From Chaetoderma sp. LZ-2023a (taxonomy: Eukaryota > Mollusca > Caudofoveata > Chaetodermatida > Chaetodermatidae), in assembly GCA_034401795.1 (NCBI GenBank), contig CM067372.1, positions 36,900,897 through 36,964,896 on the forward strand: a DNA stretch of 64,000 nucleotides, given 5' to 3'. Position numbers and translations under genes: made by a program. How positions within the stretch are numbered: the stretch's first letter is position 1; each line of letters opens with the position of its first letter. The notes beneath the pieces were generated by a model. The model ran no database searches. It saw nothing but the letters and a program-made list of their open reading frames with translations, and was not told where the DNA came from. Below are positions 30,750-42,125 of the stretch, in pieces.

Positions 30750-33280
30750 TTATCCCTACAGACACCCAGCTACCTTCACCTCGGAGCGTAGACATCCTCT
30801 GCTGATTGTCGGTTAAAAATGTCGCATGATGCTCATACCAGCAGCTCTTCGATGAAAGCTTCCATTGGAGTGATGGCATCCTTTGACCATAAGCCAGGGT
30901 GTGAATACCATCCGGAGCAATCCATCGCTTTGTGTCTGAGGGGCTGACGCTTGTTTTGGCCTGGTGGACCCCATAGAGGTGGTGACCTTCACTTCGCAGC
31001 ATATTCATATCATGGTGGATGGCCTTTCGCTCGAAGATGCTTCCTTGTACTGCTCATGGCGAATCTGTCTAACCACAGTCCTGCGCACACCCTTTGCATT
31101 CTTGACTTCCTGCTCATCCGACCGCTTGATGCAGTACATATTCGGATGCAGGCCAACAAACTCCTGGATTGGCACCCCGGCACACTCATCCTTCATCTTG
31201 CCCAGGACTTTCTTGTTGGCAGTATTGTGCAGCGGATGTGTTACTGGGTAGTCGCCTGTGTCATAGCAGTCACGCCGTGCAGCCATATCAGCATAGTTAT
31301 TCTCTGTCTGAGCCTCCAGCAGGATGCTGTCGGTGTCTGTGTACAGGAGCTCACAGTGAGTACCATATAGTCGTTTCAGATCATTGTAGTAGAAGTCATA
31401 TATGAGGTGCTTCGAGAGGTCCCCCGGTCAGTAGGTATTGGCTCATTGCCCAGCCATAGAGATTGTTAGCGTCCAGATACATGATGTGGCTTGTCGGCTG
31501 TTGTGGATTATAGCCAGCTATGTATAGGTTGTTTGCCTTAGCATAGCATTTGCTGACCATTGATACACCACCCCTGAGTCCTTTCTCTATGAAGCGATGC
31601 ATGTCGTAGTCAGTGAGGCGCTCCAGCGCCACACCTGTCTTCCTTAGAAGTGCATCCCAGCTCAACCCTGGGCTTGTGTAATAGTGTGCTGACGATACTG
31701 CTGTAGGCATGTGATGTGGAAGTTCTCAAAGACATCTGCAAGGAGCAGATAGAGGTCATGATAGTCTCCCATGGTCTGGCAGTCGAACTGGGCCCAGACA
31801 GCATGTGCGTGGTTGTAGTCGCTGTCTGGTATTCCATCGCCAGAGAGTTTACTGTAGAAATCAGCTTTAAGTGGGAGAGAGGTTTCATTGAAACGGTGCC
31901 ACCCATCCATGTGCTCAAAAGGTTATACACCCTTGCGGAGCAGGAGCTCATGCTTGGCAGTGCTATGTTCATACTGCTTTGTAAGTGGGCACGTTGTGGA
32001 ACTAGCTACCAGCTTGTTGAGTGATGCTGGGAGCAACTGGGCTGAGTCGCTGAACCGCAGCCGAAGGAGGCTGAAGGAGATGTACGTCTCCATATTGTTG
32101 GGGAGATGGCCTGCATAATGTGGTGAGAATCATACCCACGCAGGTTGTGGAACGCTACTGGGATGATGGTGGTCTTAGGGTTAAGGTGCAACTTTGGATT
32201 ACACACGTGTGCTTTTCCCCGGTAGAGACCAGTGATGTGGCAGTAATCTCTGACACTATCTATGACTCTGTCCTGAGTTAATGGTCTGTCGCACAGATGG
32301 CAACTGACTGCGGTTCTATGAGCTCGCCAGTCCTCTCTAGTCATCTCAATTGGCCTAGGGTGAGTGAGCACGGCCGTTATCTTCTCCTCTATCCATGCCA
32401 ATCGATCCAGGATGTGCTTGGCTGCATCTTCTCCTCGATATACCACTGGTGGTTCACTGACACCGTCACAGCGGGCCACACTGTATGAGAACCCACAGAT
32501 CTCATGGTGTTGTGTTTTCTGTGTGCTGCTCTGAGCCGGATTCACATCTGGCCCCTCAATCTTGGTTATTAGGGCTTGACAGTCAGCATAGATGATGAAT
32601 GGCACCTTGAGTTGCTTGTGGTTGTTGGTAAACTGTAGCATCTTCCTGTCCTCTGTAGGCATTCTTATGCACATTGGTCTGTCACCGATACCGCAGCACT
32701 CCGGTTTGTGCTTGATGAGAAGGTCTTCACGAGAATAACAGTGGAGACATCGCTCGCAGAAGTGCTTTCTCCCTTTATACCGACTCTGATCATAGAGCAG
32801 ACGATTCAAGTCCTTAATCCAGGTATAGTGTTGCTTGCCGCCCTTCTCGATAAGCAGCAAATTTGTCCTTGGAATGACTGGATCAGCCTCACACAGCTGC
32901 AGTGGGTAAATACCGATGTCATGCCCAAATACATTAATGGCCAGGCCATTCTGATGCTCAACATGCTTAAGCTGGTGGAAAGGGGTTGGAGATTCTCCAC
33001 CGCTGAATTCAATGGTGGCCTAGTGCCCTAAATACTTCAATGTCCACTGGAGATTACTGTCTGCAGGATAAGCAGCAGCCAAGAGAGACCAGCGAAGATA
33101 GTGGTCATCATCCTTGTTCTGGACATTAACCACAGCCCGTTTTTTGCTTAATCGAAGCGGAGAGATCGATGTCGAACCCACCACGTGGTGGTTGATATCT
33201 GGCGATGTTGAGGTACAATACATCGACCTGGTCGACTGCCCAGCCAGACCCCTCAGGCAGGTAGTTCTCAAGGCCATGCA
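30750..33280 (-). pseudogene. DNA polymerase type B of Polinton element 2, motif B region deleted
   Basis: From right to left: NVQNKDDDHYLRWSLLAAAY (about 33,060-33,120), CERCLHCYSREDLLIKHKPE zinc site (about 32,700-32,760), VPFIIYADCQ exonuclease start, CHLCDRPL and YCHITGLYRGKAH endonuclease-VII-like insert, FHNLRGYDSHHIM, then palm motif A LDANNLYGWAMSQ (about 31,441-31,480) and motif C LLYTDTDSI (about 31,321-31,345). The 284-codon open stretch 32,006-32,860 is the longest intact part. The C-terminal end KRWIAPDGIHTLAYGQ is near 30,880-30,940. Motif A and C are only about 100 bp apart against 700 in element 1, so the region with motif B is gone. Confidence 0.85.
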
Positions 33281-34017
33281 GCACCTTGGCGTTGACCTCC
33301 TTCACAGCCCCACTAATATCGCTTGCCTTCAGGATGCTGCTTAGACCAGAACAGGGGATCTGTGGTGACCTCTGTCCCGTCATTCTTCTCCTTGTGGAGG
33401 GTGAGCTTGAGAGCAAGGCAGAACTTCACCCACTTCAGGTCGAGGACCTCTTCCACCAACTTTCTCTCGATCTTGTCCAGGCTTTTATCCAGGAAAGCTG
33501 TTGGATCATTTTCCCATGTCCAGGAAGTTTCCATCACCGCAGATGGTTCTGGATTCCAGGTGGGACCTTCACAAATCCTGTGGGTATGTCCCTTATTTCC
33601 TGGATTATAGCATCAAGAAACCTGTCAATCTCCTCATCTGTGAACTTGAGTGGGGTTTCTAGCTCTGTGTGTGTGCGCGCGTGCGTGCATGCGTGTGTGT
33701 GAGGTGGTGGGGTGGGGGTGGTTGTGGAGGTGGGGGTGGGTGGAGTGGCTTCTCGGAAAGGAGAGCTGGGGTTGGCATCTCGGGAGTGGTTGGTAGCTTC
33801 CTGCGTGGGGCTGCGGTTGGCTTCTCGGGAGTGGTTGGTAGCTTCCTGCATGGGGCTGGGTTTGGCTTCTCGGGAGTTGTTGACAGCTTCCTGCGTGGGG
33901 CTAGGGTTGGCTTCTCGGGAGTGAGAGCTGCCAGGATCTCGGAATAAGTGATAGGGCTATTAAGTCCCGGCTCCATCAATCTCGCCAAATTTTGAAGTAC
34001 TTCATCAATGTCCATAG
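33126..34017 (-). pseudogene. Polinton polymerase N-terminal region with PEKP repeats
   Basis: Starts MDIDEVLQNLARLMEPGL at 34,017 (minus) and runs into four TPEKPT..P.RKLPT repeats of 14-15 residues, then a proline/threonine/histidine-rich stretch caused by a (GTGTGC)n-like microsatellite at 33,665-33,740. A frame change leads to FTDEEIDRFLDAIIQEIRDI and onward. Same start and order as in element 1 (14,132). Confidence 0.75.
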
Positions 34018-34206
34018 CAGACGTATGTACCTATCCTGTTGTGTTTCTCCAATATGGGGATTTTATGTTCATGTTAACACCGCAGACGTGTATACCTATC
34101 CAGTTCCGTTTCTCTAATAGGAGGATTTTGATGGTATCACATGCTGGAGGGGCCGGCATTGGGTAGGGGGGGGGGTGTGTGGCAGAAGACGATATACAGA
34201 CCACTA

Positions 34207-34207
34207 A

Positions 34208-34246
<39 letters not shown>

Positions 34247-34322
34247 GGCAGGCAGACATGCAGGCAGGCAGGCAGGCAGGGAGGCAGGCAGGTAGGCAGC
34301 AGACAGGCAGACAGACAGACTA
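34207..34322. repeat. (GACA)n / (GGCA)n microsatellite
   Basis: Tetranucleotide array in the subterminal region of Polinton element 2; counterpart of the array at 13,864-13,976 in element 1. Confidence 0.9.
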
Positions 34323-34639
34323 TGCTATAACACCGCCTAGATAAGACGTTATGTCCTAGTTATTAGCCGCAGACCTACTGATAACTGGAATATTACATCT
34401 AACAGATAACAACAGCGAGATAGTGTTTAAGTGTTAGCTATTTTGTGTGCTTAGGCGCATCGCATATTTTCTCGGGACACAATCCCTAGTAGGATGTGTG
34501 AAATGTATATGCATAATTACTGTTCTGACAGCCAACCTCCCTCCTGTAGCCACCGATCCACTTATTTTTTTAACTACTCTATTACATAGAAAGGCACCAA
34601 CATGGATCAATATTTAAATTACCTGAGTCCATGGGGGAG

Positions 34640-36120
34640 AAAGATGACATCCCGGGCCGGTCGCCTCCATAAGTACAACTTTATTGGGAAACTAAGTCAC
34701 CAATGTTTGTGGGCTGACATCCACATGTAGAGGCAACTCTGATTATGTCTAACCATGTTCAAACTAGATACTGTGTTCGACATTCTCAGACAACGCAATC
34801 TCCCTTTAGAATCTACGTGGTTTGAATGCACCATCAAAGACGCAAACCATAGGTTTAGACTGTGAACACTACAGCATCATGCATTCAAGAGACAAGGTAG
34901 CTATCCACTCAGAGCAGTAACTTCAGAAGGCAACAAGCTAGTACTCATAGAGCCGAAACGGACCCTCTATCAGGGTTTGGGTTTCGTAATTGGACCAAGC
35001 CTCTTGGACCATGTCATTAGTTTTGGATACATCGGTGTTCACATTGCATTTATCGACCTAGCAATACCAACGTGAACACGCACCACCACTAAGTGTCGCA
35101 TAGCCAATTCATATGTCCCAACTAGAATCAAGACCAAAGAGAATCCATCTCTATTAGATTCCTTCTATGCAGAGCTAAGCTCCGCCATTACTATCCCGGC
35201 CAGATGGCAACTGTTCATGTGTGGAGATTTCAACTGCAAGCCTGGTAAACTCAACAATGTGGACAAGACTTCAGGACTTGGCTTATGCATGTCATCGATC
35301 AGAGAGGCATGCACAACAGCAATATAGATGCACTGGTGGCATTCTTTAATTCCAATGGCTTAATTGCTATACATACAGCTTTGAAACACCCATGCCGTCA
35401 CCAGACAACATGGAAGGACACGTTGTTGATCGCAAATCTCCAACAAGATGTAAAGCTATAACAGTTTCAACCAAATAGACCTCATACTATGCAAAACAGA
35501 AGCAAATACACTACTTCGGGATGCTCCTTCATGTGGAGGTGCTGACCTCAATTCTGACCCCAGGAGAGTCATTATATGCCTAGAGTTACCTACAAATTAC
35601 CAATGCCCATCAGCTACAATAACGACACCCTAATGTCATACAAAACGGCCCTCGTGGAGTAGATAGCTAAATCAGTGTCCGCTCCGATCCAAACGAAGCC
35701 CTAGCCAAAATACACAATGTATGGAATCATCAGCCACCAGCACCATCGGAGTTCTCAAAACAACAACCGAAATAGGCATACTGGTTACCCTGTAGTAGTA
35801 AATCTATCAGCAGAGCAGAACGCGCTATGGCTGTGCATATATCAAAGTGGCCAAAGTGAAAACCACACCAAACTGCCCCGGGAACTCAATAACATTCTGC
35901 GCCACATTAGCGAATGCTTAAAAGATCTTGCTATTCAACAGGCAGACTCCCTGCAGATGAAATCATGTATGACTGTCATAAAACATTTTGAGCATCCCGA
36001 GATCTGAGAGCTACTGACTACACACATCACTCACTGTACATAACTCTGAAGAACAATTTATCGGGACTAACCAGGGAAAAGCCGACACAATTAAAGCCCA
36101 TGCTTATTCAAATTATATAT
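34640..36120 (+). pseudogene. LINE copy B, 5' (endonuclease) part
   Basis: Plus-strand fragments: SLLDHVISFGYIGVHIAFID, SLLDSFYAELSSAITIPARW and LFMCGDFNCKPGK, where GDFN is a hallmark of the AP-endonuclease domain that nicks the target DNA in these elements. It begins with the same leader as copy C (ACATCCACATGTAGAGGCAA at about 34,717; compare 42,448). It breaks off around 36,120 before the RT palm. Confidence 0.75.
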
Positions 36121-36124
36121 GTAA

Positions 36125-36360
36125 GTATGATTACCGTGTTCTATGGCTGTAGTAGTAGGAACATCCTACAGCTACAATCAGCCCTTCCGTCCTTTTGAGC
36201 ACTGTTCTTGTCCTCGGCCAAAATATTTAGCTTCCTCAGGTCCAGTCTTGATCTGAATGTACCAAGTCCTGTTTTCTTGAGGTCACCTCGCAGCACGGTT
36301 AGCAGATGTATGCAATGACGTCCTCTCCTGGCTTTATATTTGTCCACATAAATATCGACA
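36125..36360 (-). pseudogene. LINE 3' end fragment, inverted next to copy B
   Basis: Minus-strand reading gives YKARRGRHCIHLLTVLRGDL and KKTGLGTFRSRLDLRKLNIL, the C-terminal tail also seen in copies A and C, ending in the common 3' sequence at 36,140-36,180. Its 3' end faces the broken end of copy B. Confidence 0.75.
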
Positions 36361-36449
36361 ACTAATATAATCTAAAATAATTCTCTCACTTTCTCACACA
36401 TTCACTCTTTTCTCTCATATTTTTCTGTTTTAAATTATATATGCACCAA

Positions 36450-36700
36450 GTTATTAGGTAGCGGAATTGGCAATGGATGGATCTGACCAGTCACTCAACT
36501 GTACGACGTCATAATCAAATACGTGGCATGCAAGCTGACATTACAATCATTATGATATTTAACTATGTCAAGCAAATTATAAAGTTAGTCATAGAGTGTA
36601 CCAATTATATGGATTCTGGGAATTAATGGCTCAAAGTATAAAAGTCGATCTCAACATGCGCTAGAAATGGATGCTGTTATTGTGGGATAGTTGCGAACCA
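36450..36700. mobile_element. Probable diverged MITE fragment
   Basis: Contains ATGGATCTGACCAGTCACTC, GACGTCATAATCA and GGATTCTGGGAATT, in the inverse order of the MITE tail and lead blocks. The central palindrome is lost. Confidence 0.4.
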
Positions 36701-36859
36701 TTTGCAAAGAATTCAAAAGGAACAATGTGGTGAGGTAGCAAACTGGACGTATCAAAGGGTATTCAATACTATACAAAACAGAAGGTATATAATCGCAAAA
36801 TATATTTTATTGACCAAAATATAGCAATTTCAATATCATTAATTTTATTAGTAGACATA

Positions 36860-36876
36860 TAATAATAATAAAAATA

Positions 36877-36929
<53 letters not shown>
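36860..36929. repeat. (AAT)n microsatellite
   Basis: ATA/AAT trinucleotide array of about 70 bp. Confidence 0.95.
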
Positions 36930-37154
36930 TCTGCTGTTGAAAGATGTTGCTTTTAAAAAGGCAACAACTTTAAACAACAACATTGGAAAAATGGAAACCA
37001 GTCACAGTTGAATGAACATATAATTTTGACATCTGTTAACATTACAGAAAATGTGTTTTACAAGGGGATCTATGCAGAATCTCAACGTTTCCGAACAAGT
37101 TACTAACTATTACAAATATAATATCATGTACATAAATATCGACGGCTAAAATAA

Positions 37155-37445
37155 TTCTCTCTCTCTCTCACCCACTTTCTCACACTCTCACCCTTTCTTT
37201 CTCACTCGCTCGCTCACGCTTTTCCCTCTCTCATACTTCCGCATCCATGCACTCCCTACCCACGCTCTCTTTCTCTCCCTCCATACCCCCACCTACTCCC
37301 TCTCTCGCTCTCCCTCCATCATTACCTTCCCCCTCTCGCCCTCCCCATCGTTCTCTCCCTCCATCCATGTCTCCCTCCTCCGTCCCCCCTCTCGCCATCC
37401 TCTCTCTTTCCCTCTCTCTCTCTCTCACCCTCCCCCCTCTCATTC
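37155..37445. repeat. Pyrimidine-rich (CT/CCCT) tract
   Basis: Nearly 300 bp strand-asymmetric C/T sequence built from CTCTCT, CCCTCC and TTTCTC. The ORFs on both strands are compositional. Long homopyrimidine stretches can form triplex DNA. Confidence 0.85.
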
Positions 37446-37573
37446 CTGGGTCACTCGATCGATCGTAAATTCATTCACTCAGTCACTCACTTAATTTTCA
37501 TTTCAAGTGAAGTGGTTCTTCCAAATTCCATCAGTTCATGTCTTGTTATGTTTTATAATCTTCACCGCCATCT

Positions 37574-37888
37574 TCAGTAGTAAGGCCGTGTGATAGACGT
37601 GCATTTTCGTTGGTCATCCATAGTTACATGGTTTTCGGGCTGGGCATGTCTTAATTGTCCATATATGGAGTGGCAAAATGAGTGTTCTGGTTGGGGCCTT
37701 GTACGAACACGTCCACCAGAACCAGCCCCTTTTGCCACTTTATATATCAGCAATTCAGCCAGACACCACACCACACCCCAAAACAACAAGAAGATATAAA
37801 AAACATATGAAATATGTAAAATGGTCTTGGTACACTCATACACTGCTACTTGTAGAAGCATTACTATACGTATAATGAAAACATACAT
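37574..37888 (-). CDS. Diverged paralogue of the small signal-peptide ORF
   Basis: A 104-codon minus-strand ORF beginning MYVFIIRIVMLLQ and reaching ECTK at the same position as the ORF at 41,772. Homology in DNA extends from a TATTTATA box (37,964-37,971 on plus; TATAAATA on minus) through the leader to about codon 30, then is lost; the C-terminal part (IFLLFWGVVWCLAELLIYKV) is hydrophobic and not shared. Either a diverged family member, a broken copy, or a first exon read past its splice site. Confidence 0.4.
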   Translation of the reverse strand: MYVFIIRIVMLLQVAVYECTKTILHISYVFYIFLLFWGVVWCLAELLIYKVAKGAGSGGRVRTRPQPEHSFCHSIYGQLRHAQPENHVTMDDQRKCTSITRPYY

Positions 37889-37963
37889 TAGTACTAGTAC
37901 AGAGTGACGTTCACTTTAGCTCGTTCACTCTTTGTCAGAAAGAGTAGAAAAAACAGAGTCTGA

Positions 37964-37971
37964 TATTTATA
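37964..37971 (-). promoter_or_regulatory. TATA box upstream of the diverged small ORF
   Basis: Minus strand GCTGATATAAATATC, 83 bp before the ATG at 37,888. The same GCTGATATAAATA word lies 76 bp before the ATG of the ORF at 41,772. The region between is also similar (GAGTGA.C.AGCTA.AGTGAAC, CTCTGTACTAG). Confidence 0.55.
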
Positions 37972-37979
37972 TCAGCATC

Positions 37980-40900
37980 ACCTTGAAGTTATTGGTCTTC
38001 AGGGATTAGCTAGGTGTGCGTTATCAAGGGGAGCTAATCACTCTGATTTGTTCATTACTAGAGATAAACTGGATATGTTACTGTGACAATGCTAGCATCT
38101 AATGCCGAATCAGATGTATTCAGCTCGCCTTTTCTAGGGGATGATGAAAAATATTTTTGTTGCGTACTGGATCTGTTTACTACTATCTGACTAATTGTTC
38201 CAAGCAGGGAAAGTGATGTTCTTCATGGATGACTATTTACGGCTCTAGAACCTATTGAACTGCAATCAGTTCCATATATTTACCTTATATGGCAGTAAGG
38301 AATTCCAAGGCAAGATCGCCAATAGATAAACCGTATACATACCATTGAGGAAAGAGACTGATGAAGAGCAGCATGGAAGAGAGAGAGCACAAGCTTCGAC
38401 AGCTGCTCAGATCCTACCATCCAATTTATCAGTTTCATTTTTGGATGGAAACAGATAACCCTTAACCAAGCATTGCCATGGTTTCATTTTTCTATTACTT
38501 AATACTAGCAACTCTGCCTGTAACAGCTACAGGCAGCGATTCATGTCCAAAAACCTAGTTTTATACCATTGGACAGAATCCCAAACTCGTCAATTGTCTA
38601 GTTTCCATTGGTTCAATTCCAAAATATTGATTGCTCATTGGTGTGAAATCGTCAACCCACATCGGCCTAATTTTGTCATAAAAATCCCCCACAGTAAACC
38701 TTTTTAAGTTTTCTAAGTACAGAGTTTTCTAAGTACAGAGCCTATGGGAGTTATGACATCCGAGTGTTCTAGAAGGTTCCATATGGTGCTACACCAAGTT
38801 TGCATACCATTAACTTTTGACCTTCCTAGACAATAAGCTGCTAACTCAGGGAGTTGCTTGGCAACCAGCTGTTGGAACCTCTTAGTTCGTGACTTGGACA
38901 AACCTGTCAGTGGGTCTCACAAAATGTTACCTAAGTGCAGAATTTACTATAGGATTGAATGGGGGAAATGTCCTTGAATCTTTAGCGGCACTAACATTGT
39001 CAACAAATCAGCTGGTCTATTTGCTTACTTTATTCCAAATGATGGCATCCATTATTGTGCTTAGGGGCGTATATGATTTCAAGTTGCATCATGTCTGTAA
39101 ATAGCTTTGCACACAACACTTGGAATGGGTGGGCTAAACTGTCATTTTACTGCTTCTGAATATCTATATACTGGGACGAGTTGCCTATTATAACAGGATA
39201 GTCTGAACCAGATCCCTTTTAAGACCAGCATACATTCGTTATTATTAAGCCTATTACATCAATAACATTCCATACACACATCTTACAATTTTATATCAAA
39301 CCTCAGTGTCGTTCTAGTAACATCATATTATGGACATCCTTACTCAAACTAAAATACACGAAGTGATAAACACACAAATATTGATTATGGACTATAGCAA
39401 TAGACGCACATAAATTATAGACAACTGTTGCCAATGCTGATTATTAGCACATATGATGCGTGTAATTTTTGGCAGTCAAAGGTAACATGCAGTCAAATTG
39501 TCAAACTGGAGCAATACACAATCAATTATTGAATATTGTCACACAGTGACAGTGTCACGTTTAGTCATCTGTCCTCTCAATTATTGATTATTGGAACAGG
39601 GAACGTGCTGACATATTTGCATGTATTGTTATTTAATTAGTAATAGTATTATATATCACGTTTCTCCAACAAAATTGGACAACCGTCACTAAATATGTAG
39701 AAAATCTTGTGAAAAAATCTTTTAAAATGTAAATTTTGAGCTAACACAAAATCGCAAAATATGGAAGTACCCGTATTGAGAGCACTGAGCAAACCGTCAA
39801 AGCTCAGGATACAAACTGTGAAAATCGAAGGTCTCCACTGGACTGCTAGTTCTGTGTTTTATGTGTTTCTGAAAAAATTCCTCTTAAAATATTGAATATT
39901 AACGATTTGACAAGTAGATAAACATGTAAGAATTTTTGAAAGATAATTGTAATTTTCTGTCTTTTCTCTCACTATCAATTGCCCCAACACTTATGTGTAC
40001 GAGGCGGGCACCACCGCTAGCAAGACTACTGTTATAGGATAAGCTGTAACAGTGTGGGTGGCATGCACGACTGTGTCACTTGTTGACTGACACGATACGT
40101 CTCGTGGTTGTCAGAGGTGCAATAAGCTGGTCTCGACTGGTGTTGCTATCATGTTTCGAGCGAGCTACGTCACCCTAGCTAAGGGGGTATGACTGGGCGG
40201 GCAGCAGCACTAACAGTGCTAGTAGTAGTGCTTGCTTGCCTGACAGCTTGAAACATAGCCTATTTCTGCATATTTTCCGAAATTTCCTTGTAAACTATAC
40301 CTGTAAATTCCCTACGGAATCACGTTAATATTTCATTAAGCCTTTTTAATAGCAACACAGAGGTTTACTATTATAGTGGTGCGTACGACTATAGCATCAG
40401 ACTGGTGCTGTTCATAGTCGTTGGAAAGCTATTACAATCTGAATCATAGGGCATGTCTACATACTTAGTGAAACTTATGCCAGCTTGTGGGGGAAACATA
40501 ATATATAATGAATGGTATTACTAATTAATTAACATGAACATATGTCAATCGCATTTTCCTGTTCCGATAATCCTTAATTATGTGGATACATGACAAAAGG
40601 TGACCTCTCTCTCTCTCTCTCTCTCGCATTATGCACACACGCACGCCAATACGTACGCACACATGCACATATTCACGTACACATACGTAAGCGTGCGAAC
40701 TACCTAGACAATTGTAATCAGTGGTTGATATAAATTATCATTTAACTAGTTATACATACGTTACTATTTAATTATGTTTTATTATACCCCATCTTGATGT
40801 ATTTATTAATGTATTGTATTTGTATGTATGGGAGACACGTGTATAAGACTTATGTCTTACTGTGCTCCAATTGAACAAAATAAAATTCTGTTTAAACCAA

Positions 40901-41000
40901 AGGTGACACCATTAGTTTGAGCCAATATTCAATAAATGATTGAGTATTGCTTCAGTAAGACACATTGTGCGTATGCCACGTTTAACTGTTATAATAATTG
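37980..41000. other. No gene recognised
   Basis: About 3 kb of AT-rich sequence with only short ORFs and a (CT)n run at 40,606-40,625. Possible decayed repeats, none with clear ends. Confidence 0.4.
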
Positions 41001-41019
41001 ACACCACAGATGGCCAAAT

Positions 41020-41660
41020 GTACCAGTATCACTTGTGGCTATAATCAATATTGGCAATGGCTGGCTATAATTTATGTAGCTTCAGTCTATCAGATTGTGC
41101 ATCTATCGCTATAACCCATAATCAATAATTGTGTTTCTCTCGCCATAGGGCACAATCAACATTCTTGTAACACTTAGCTATAATTTATGGGCGTCTATCG
41201 CTTCAGCCAATCAGATCTCTCATCTCTTGCTCTAGACCGTTATCGATATTGGGGTTGGCAGGTGGCTAAAATGTATGTGCATCTATCATTATTGCACATA
41301 ATCAATATTTGGCTGGTAGGTGGCTATAATTTATTGTCGTCTATCGTTTCAACCCATTACTAGAGGGTATGTTCAAAACTTTGTGACAGCTCGTTTTTAA
41401 TATATGTGCATCTATCGCTATACACTCCAGTCTATCACAATGTGCATCTATCGCTATAGCCCATAATTCATAATAGTACCTCTATACACTTCAGTCTATC
41501 AGATTGTGTATCTATCGCTATAACCCATAATCGATAATTGTACCGCTATACACTTCAGTCTATCAGACTGTGCATCTATCGCTATAACCCATAATCGATA
41601 ATCCTACCTCTCTATACTTCAGTTTATCAGATTGTGCATCTATGGCTATATTCCGATAAT
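41020..41660. repeat. 64-bp tandem repeat with degenerate flank
   Basis: CTTCAGTCTATCAGATTGTG recurs at 41,489, 41,553 and 41,617 (64-bp steps), with a weaker unit at about 41,424. Each holds GCATCTATCGCTATAACCC and ATAATCGATAAT. Looser copies of the same words reach back to about 41,020. It ends about 40 bp before the TATA box at 41,696. Confidence 0.85.
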
Positions 41661-41695
41661 CGATAATAGCTCTTTTGATTGACAGGTGAGGCTGA

Positions 41696-41703
41696 TATAA
41701 ATA
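41696..41703 (+). promoter_or_regulatory. TATA box of the small secreted-peptide-like ORF
   Basis: TATAAATA within GCTGATATAAATAC, 76 bp upstream of the ATG at 41,772, which leaves room for a leader of about 45 nt if transcription starts some 30 bp downstream of the box. Conserved with the inverted copy at 37,964-37,971. Confidence 0.55.
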
Positions 41704-41771
41704 CAAAACTTTCTTTCTGCTCATTCTCATACAGAGTGAGCTAGAGTGAACATCGCTCTGTACTAGAAGTA

Positions 41772-41918
41772 ATGGATATTTTTATTATGCTTACAGTAAT
41801 GCTTCTACTAACAGAAGTGTCTGAGTGTACCAAGTCCTATACTTTTCGCATATGCCATCGAAGTTACAGAATTCGCTGTTTAACCATTACATACGCTCTG
41901 GACGGTCAGTATTACTAG
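41772..41918 (+). CDS. Putative small secreted peptide, 48 codons
   Basis: Starts MDIFIMLTVMLLLTEVSE, a good signal-peptide pattern (short start, hydrophobic core, small residues), followed by a short mature part with three Cys, at about residues 19, 28 and 36, and basic residues (CTKSYTFRICHRSYRI). Stop TAG at 41,916. No family is recognised. It has a TATA box at a sensible distance and a diverged inverted copy 3.8 kb away that keeps the TATA box, leader and start. It could be complete or a first exon continuing past an unseen donor. A chance ORF within a duplicated repeat is the alternative. Confidence 0.5.
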   Translation: MDIFIMLTVMLLLTEVSECTKSYTFRICHRSYRIRCLTITYALDGQYY

Positions 41919-42049
41919 CCATTGTGCACGATAGACACACCATCTCTTTGGTCATCCCAAGTCACGTACCTTTCGGGGGAGGATCTTGGGCCTTGACACT
42001 TGCTGTCTTACCTTTTCTACTTTCACAACATACCTATGCCATTTGATTG

Positions 42050-42125
42050 TGATGTCAGCTAACACATTACATATTTTGATTATGACGTCAGTCACTTGAT
42101 TGGCAGATCGGGTCCCTACATTGAC
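42050..42125. mobile_element. MITE tail fragment
   Basis: Contains TTGATTATGACGTCAGTCAC and TTGGCAGATCGGGTCC, the tail blocks of the palindromic MITE family, without the palindrome. Confidence 0.5.

Larger units (their letters stand above)
29860..34578 (-). mobile_element. Polinton-like element 2, inverted relative to element 1, left end missing
   Basis: Convergent integrase (plus, 29.87-30.73 kb) and DNA polymerase B (minus, 34.0-30.75 kb) with the subterminal region and one terminus at the right. The terminus at 34,578 (AACTACT reading outward) with CTGTTCTGACAGCC and CTCCTGTAGCCACCGATCC (34,520-34,560) matches the end of element 1 in inverted orientation, with a deletion of about 30 bp between 34,560 and the tip. 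No left terminal repeat is present, so the copy is truncated. Confidence 0.8.

Noticed and set aside
34640-36360. Twin-primed LINE inversion
   Set aside because: In twin priming the 3' end would be on the outside; here it faces inward next to the broken 5' part.
37231-37468. RERERE- and PPS-rich ORFs
   Set aside because: Pyrimidine tract read in different frames.
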